Below, one piece after another: positions 62,352 to 64,000 of a DNA stretch of 64,000 bases. The notes under the pieces are model-generated. The model searched no databases and was not told the DNA's origin. It worked only from the letters and a program-made list of their open reading frames with translations. The stretch's first letter is position 1. Each line of letters opens with the position of its first letter. The stretch covers positions 1-64,000 of the forward strand of contig JAUIDB010000002.1 in assembly GCA_030429235.1 (NCBI GenBank). Reading direction: 5' to 3'. A program made the position numbers and the translations under genes. This DNA is from Thermoanaerobaculia bacterium (GTDB lineage Bacteria > Acidobacteriota > Thermoanaerobaculia > Multivoradales > JAIOJS01).

Positions 62352-63326
62352 ATGAACGTCGAGAGCCTGTCGCCGATCCCTGCCGATCAACTCGCCGAGA
62401 GTCTGGCTGCGATCGGCCGACTGGAGAGCAACGTCGCCCAGGTGGTACGGGGCAAGGAGTCGGTGATCCGGCTCGCTGTCGTCAGTCTGCTCGCGCGCGG
62501 CCACGTCCTGATCGAAGACGTACCGGGGGTGGGCAAGACGACCCTGGCTCAGGCACTCGCCGTCTCGTTGGGCCTGTCGTTCCAGCGCATCCAGTTCACC
62601 AGCGACCTGCTACCGAGCGACATCCTCGGTGTTTCGGTGTTCAAGCAGGATGTCCAGGAGTTTCAGTTCGTCCCGGGACCGATCTTCGCCAACGTGATTC
62701 TGGCCGACGAGATCAACCGGGCCACGCCCAAGAGCCAGTCGGCGCTCTTGGAAGGGATGAGTGAAGGCACCGTTTCGATCGAGCGGCGGCGTCTTCGTTT
62801 GCCGACTCCGTTCCTGGTCCTGGCGACGCAGAATCCTCTCGAACACCAGGGGACTTTTCCTCTGCCGGAGTCCCAGCTCGATCGGTTCATGATGTCGTTG
62901 GCCATCGGCTATCCCCCTCCGGAGGCGGAGCGGGAACTGCTGCTGAGTGGCGGAGTCGAGCAGATTTTGGGGCAGCTCAAGCCCGTGCTCGGCAAAGACG
63001 ATCTGGCCAATCTCCAGAGGACTGCGGCGTCGGTCCACGTCGACCCCAAGGTGGCGGACTACCTACTGGCGATCGCCCAGACCACTCGAGACGAGCCGGA
63101 GTTTGCCATGGGAGTGTCGACGCGGGGAGCTCAGAGTCTGTTCCGGGCCGCCCAGGCGATGGCGCTCTGCGACGGTCGAGAGTTCGTCGTGCCGGACGAC
63201 GTGCAGCGAGCCGCGATTCCGGTGCTGTCCCATCGCGTGCTCCTGCGGCAGAGCGTCGGCGGCGGGATCGAGGGCGGGCGACAGGCGATCGAACGCGTCG
63301 TGGCGTCGGTTCCGGTTCCGATCTAG
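62352..63326 (+). CDS. MoxR-family AAA+ ATPase
   Basis: The 324-aa AAA+ protein has Walker A IEDVPGVGKTTLAQAL near residue 55, Walker B VILADEINRATPKSQSALLE near 120 and the sensor ATQNPLEHQGTFPLPESQLDRF near 155, all MoxR-type. MoxR ATPases act as chaperones that mature or assemble partner complexes, often with DUF58/VWA proteins encoded next door. A GTG at 62328 is an alternative start, but ATG 62352 gives the usual short N-terminus. The DUF58 gene begins directly at its stop. Confidence 0.95.
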   Translation: MNVESLSPIPADQLAESLAAIGRLESNVAQVVRGKESVIRLAVVSLLARGHVLIEDVPGVGKTTLAQALAVSLGLSFQRIQFTSDLLPSDILGVSVFKQDVQEFQFVPGPIFANVILADEINRATPKSQSALLEGMSEGTVSIERRRLRLPTPFLVLATQNPLEHQGTFPLPESQLDRFMMSLAIGYPPPEAERELLLSGGVEQILGQLKPVLGKDDLANLQRTAASVHVDPKVADYLLAIAQTTRDEPEFAMGVSTRGAQSLFRAAQAMALCDGREFVVPDDVQRAAIPVLSHRVLLRQSVGGGIEGGRQAIERVVASVPVPI

Positions 63327-64000
63327 ATGCCTTCTGCAACCCGCCAGCCGCGGGGGAGCGGGCGACGAAGTCGCCAGCGACGTCGACGCTGGCCGGTCCC
63401 CGAGAGGATCCGTCCAACTCGCGTCGGATTCTGGTTCATCCTATGCACCCTCGTAGTCGGTGTGGCCGCGACCAATACTGGAAACAACGCCCTCTACATC
63501 GTCCTGGCTTCGATGCTGGCCCTGCTGGTGATCTCCGGCTTGGCCTCCCGATTCAACCTCGAGCGCCTCGCCTTTGCGGCCGATGCGCCCGAGGAGGTTT
63601 TTGCCAAGCGACCGTTCCATCTCGCCCTCGAGGTCGAGAATCGCAGCCGGTGGTTGCCGCGATGGCTCCTCGTTCTATCGATGGCGGACGAGGGGCAGCC
63701 CCTCCTCATCCCGTATCTGCCGCGCCATGGTCGAGGCAAGGGGTTCATGGAGATGCTGTTGCCGCAACGGGGCTTTCAACGATTCACCTGGATGCACGTT
63801 GGCAGCATCTTTCCCCTGGGCTTCTTCCACAAGGGGTTGCGGTACTCGACCGAGGTCGAGATCTTGGTGTACCCGGAGATCTACCCGGCCTCGGCCGGGG
63901 CTCCCGTACAGTCGGGGCGACGGGGAGATGGTTTCACCCAGAAGGTCGGGTGGGGACATGACCTGCACTCTCTTCGCCCTTTCCAGACCGGTGACGATCC
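63327..64000 (+). CDS. DUF58-domain protein, 3' end outside window (partial)
   Basis: The frame is open from the ATG at 63327 to the window end (224 codons plus 2 nt). Residues 36-75 hold two transmembrane helices (GFWFILCTLVVGVAAT and ALYIVLASMLALLVISGLA). The segment HDLHSLRPFQTGDD at the window edge is the start of the DUF58 signature. It begins 0 nt after the MoxR stop, the usual MoxR-DUF58 pair; such loci commonly continue with VWA/transglutaminase proteins. What follows is outside the window. Confidence 0.9.
   Translation, partial: MPSATRQPRGSGRRSRQRRRRWPVPERIRPTRVGFWFILCTLVVGVAATNTGNNALYIVLASMLALLVISGLASRFNLERLAFAADAPEEVFAKRPFHLALEVENRSRWLPRWLLVLSMADEGQPLLIPYLPRHGRGKGFMEMLLPQRGFQRFTWMHVGSIFPLGFFHKGLRYSTEVEILVYPEIYPASAGAPVQSGRRGDGFTQKVGWGHDLHSLRPFQTGDD

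Overview
This is a gene-dense, high-GC bacterial chromosome segment with about 50 protein genes and no insertion sequence, prophage, tRNA, rRNA or CRISPR array that I can see. The gene set fits Acidobacteriota, perhaps a Thermoanaerobaculia-like lineage. It includes a secreted VWFA-related protein of the type common in that phylum, a DUF4388 protein, several Hanks-kinase and PP2C signalling proteins, large secreted metalloproteases, and many signal-peptide proteins of unknown function. This assignment is an inference from gene families only; no marker gene was compared.

Layout. 1-6.1 kb (minus): an incomplete secreted protein coupled to a 1015-aa VWFA-related protein, then a secreted M49-like zinc protease. 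6.1-6.4 kb: an orphan plus-strand transcription unit with a promoter, folded RNA and intrinsic terminator (possibly 6S-like RNA). 6.4-11.8 kb: a small unknown protein, PP2C phosphatase, DUF1579-like protein, AraC regulator, small beta-barrel, HU and phosphofructokinase. 11.8-21.3 kb (minus): five tightly coupled genes encode a 2165-aa secreted metalloprotease, a secreted protein with a C-terminal FESGDTGAWS motif, a PqqD-like protein with a Cys-containing tail, an HprK-like P-loop protein and a radical SAM/SPASM enzyme. This is the best candidate for an undescribed (RiPP-like) system.

21.4-33 kb: a SLOG-like protein, DDAH-type hydrolase, a FabH / M1 peptidase / DOMON-DUF3293 operon, a DUF922 protein, a thioredoxin-fold lipoprotein, DUF2911, a secreted PfpI/DJ-1 protein and an alanine/serine-glyoxylate aminotransferase. 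33-38.8 kb (minus): an esterase, a Ser/Thr kinase with TPR-like tail that carries a 2-nt frameshift, and three small envelope proteins. 38.9-43.7 kb: endonuclease III, a MobA-like nucleotidyltransferase, a TMTC-like membrane/TPR protein, an M50-like membrane protein and an esterase.

43.7-49.6 kb (minus): a compact threonine operon, AK-HSD fusion / asd / thrB / thrC, in which every junction is a 4-nt start-stop overlap. 49.7-55.5 kb (minus): an M4 thermolysin-type protease with PPC and PKD domains, an Smr protein and a 980-aa outer membrane protein. 55.6-64 kb: a DUF4388 protein, a GT39-like membrane protein, an NhaC antiporter with an extra N-terminal domain, recA, and the start of a MoxR-DUF58 locus that runs off the window.

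Genes are packed closely. Most operon junctions are ATGA/GTGA/TTGA overlaps, and three convergent pairs share their stop-codon bases.
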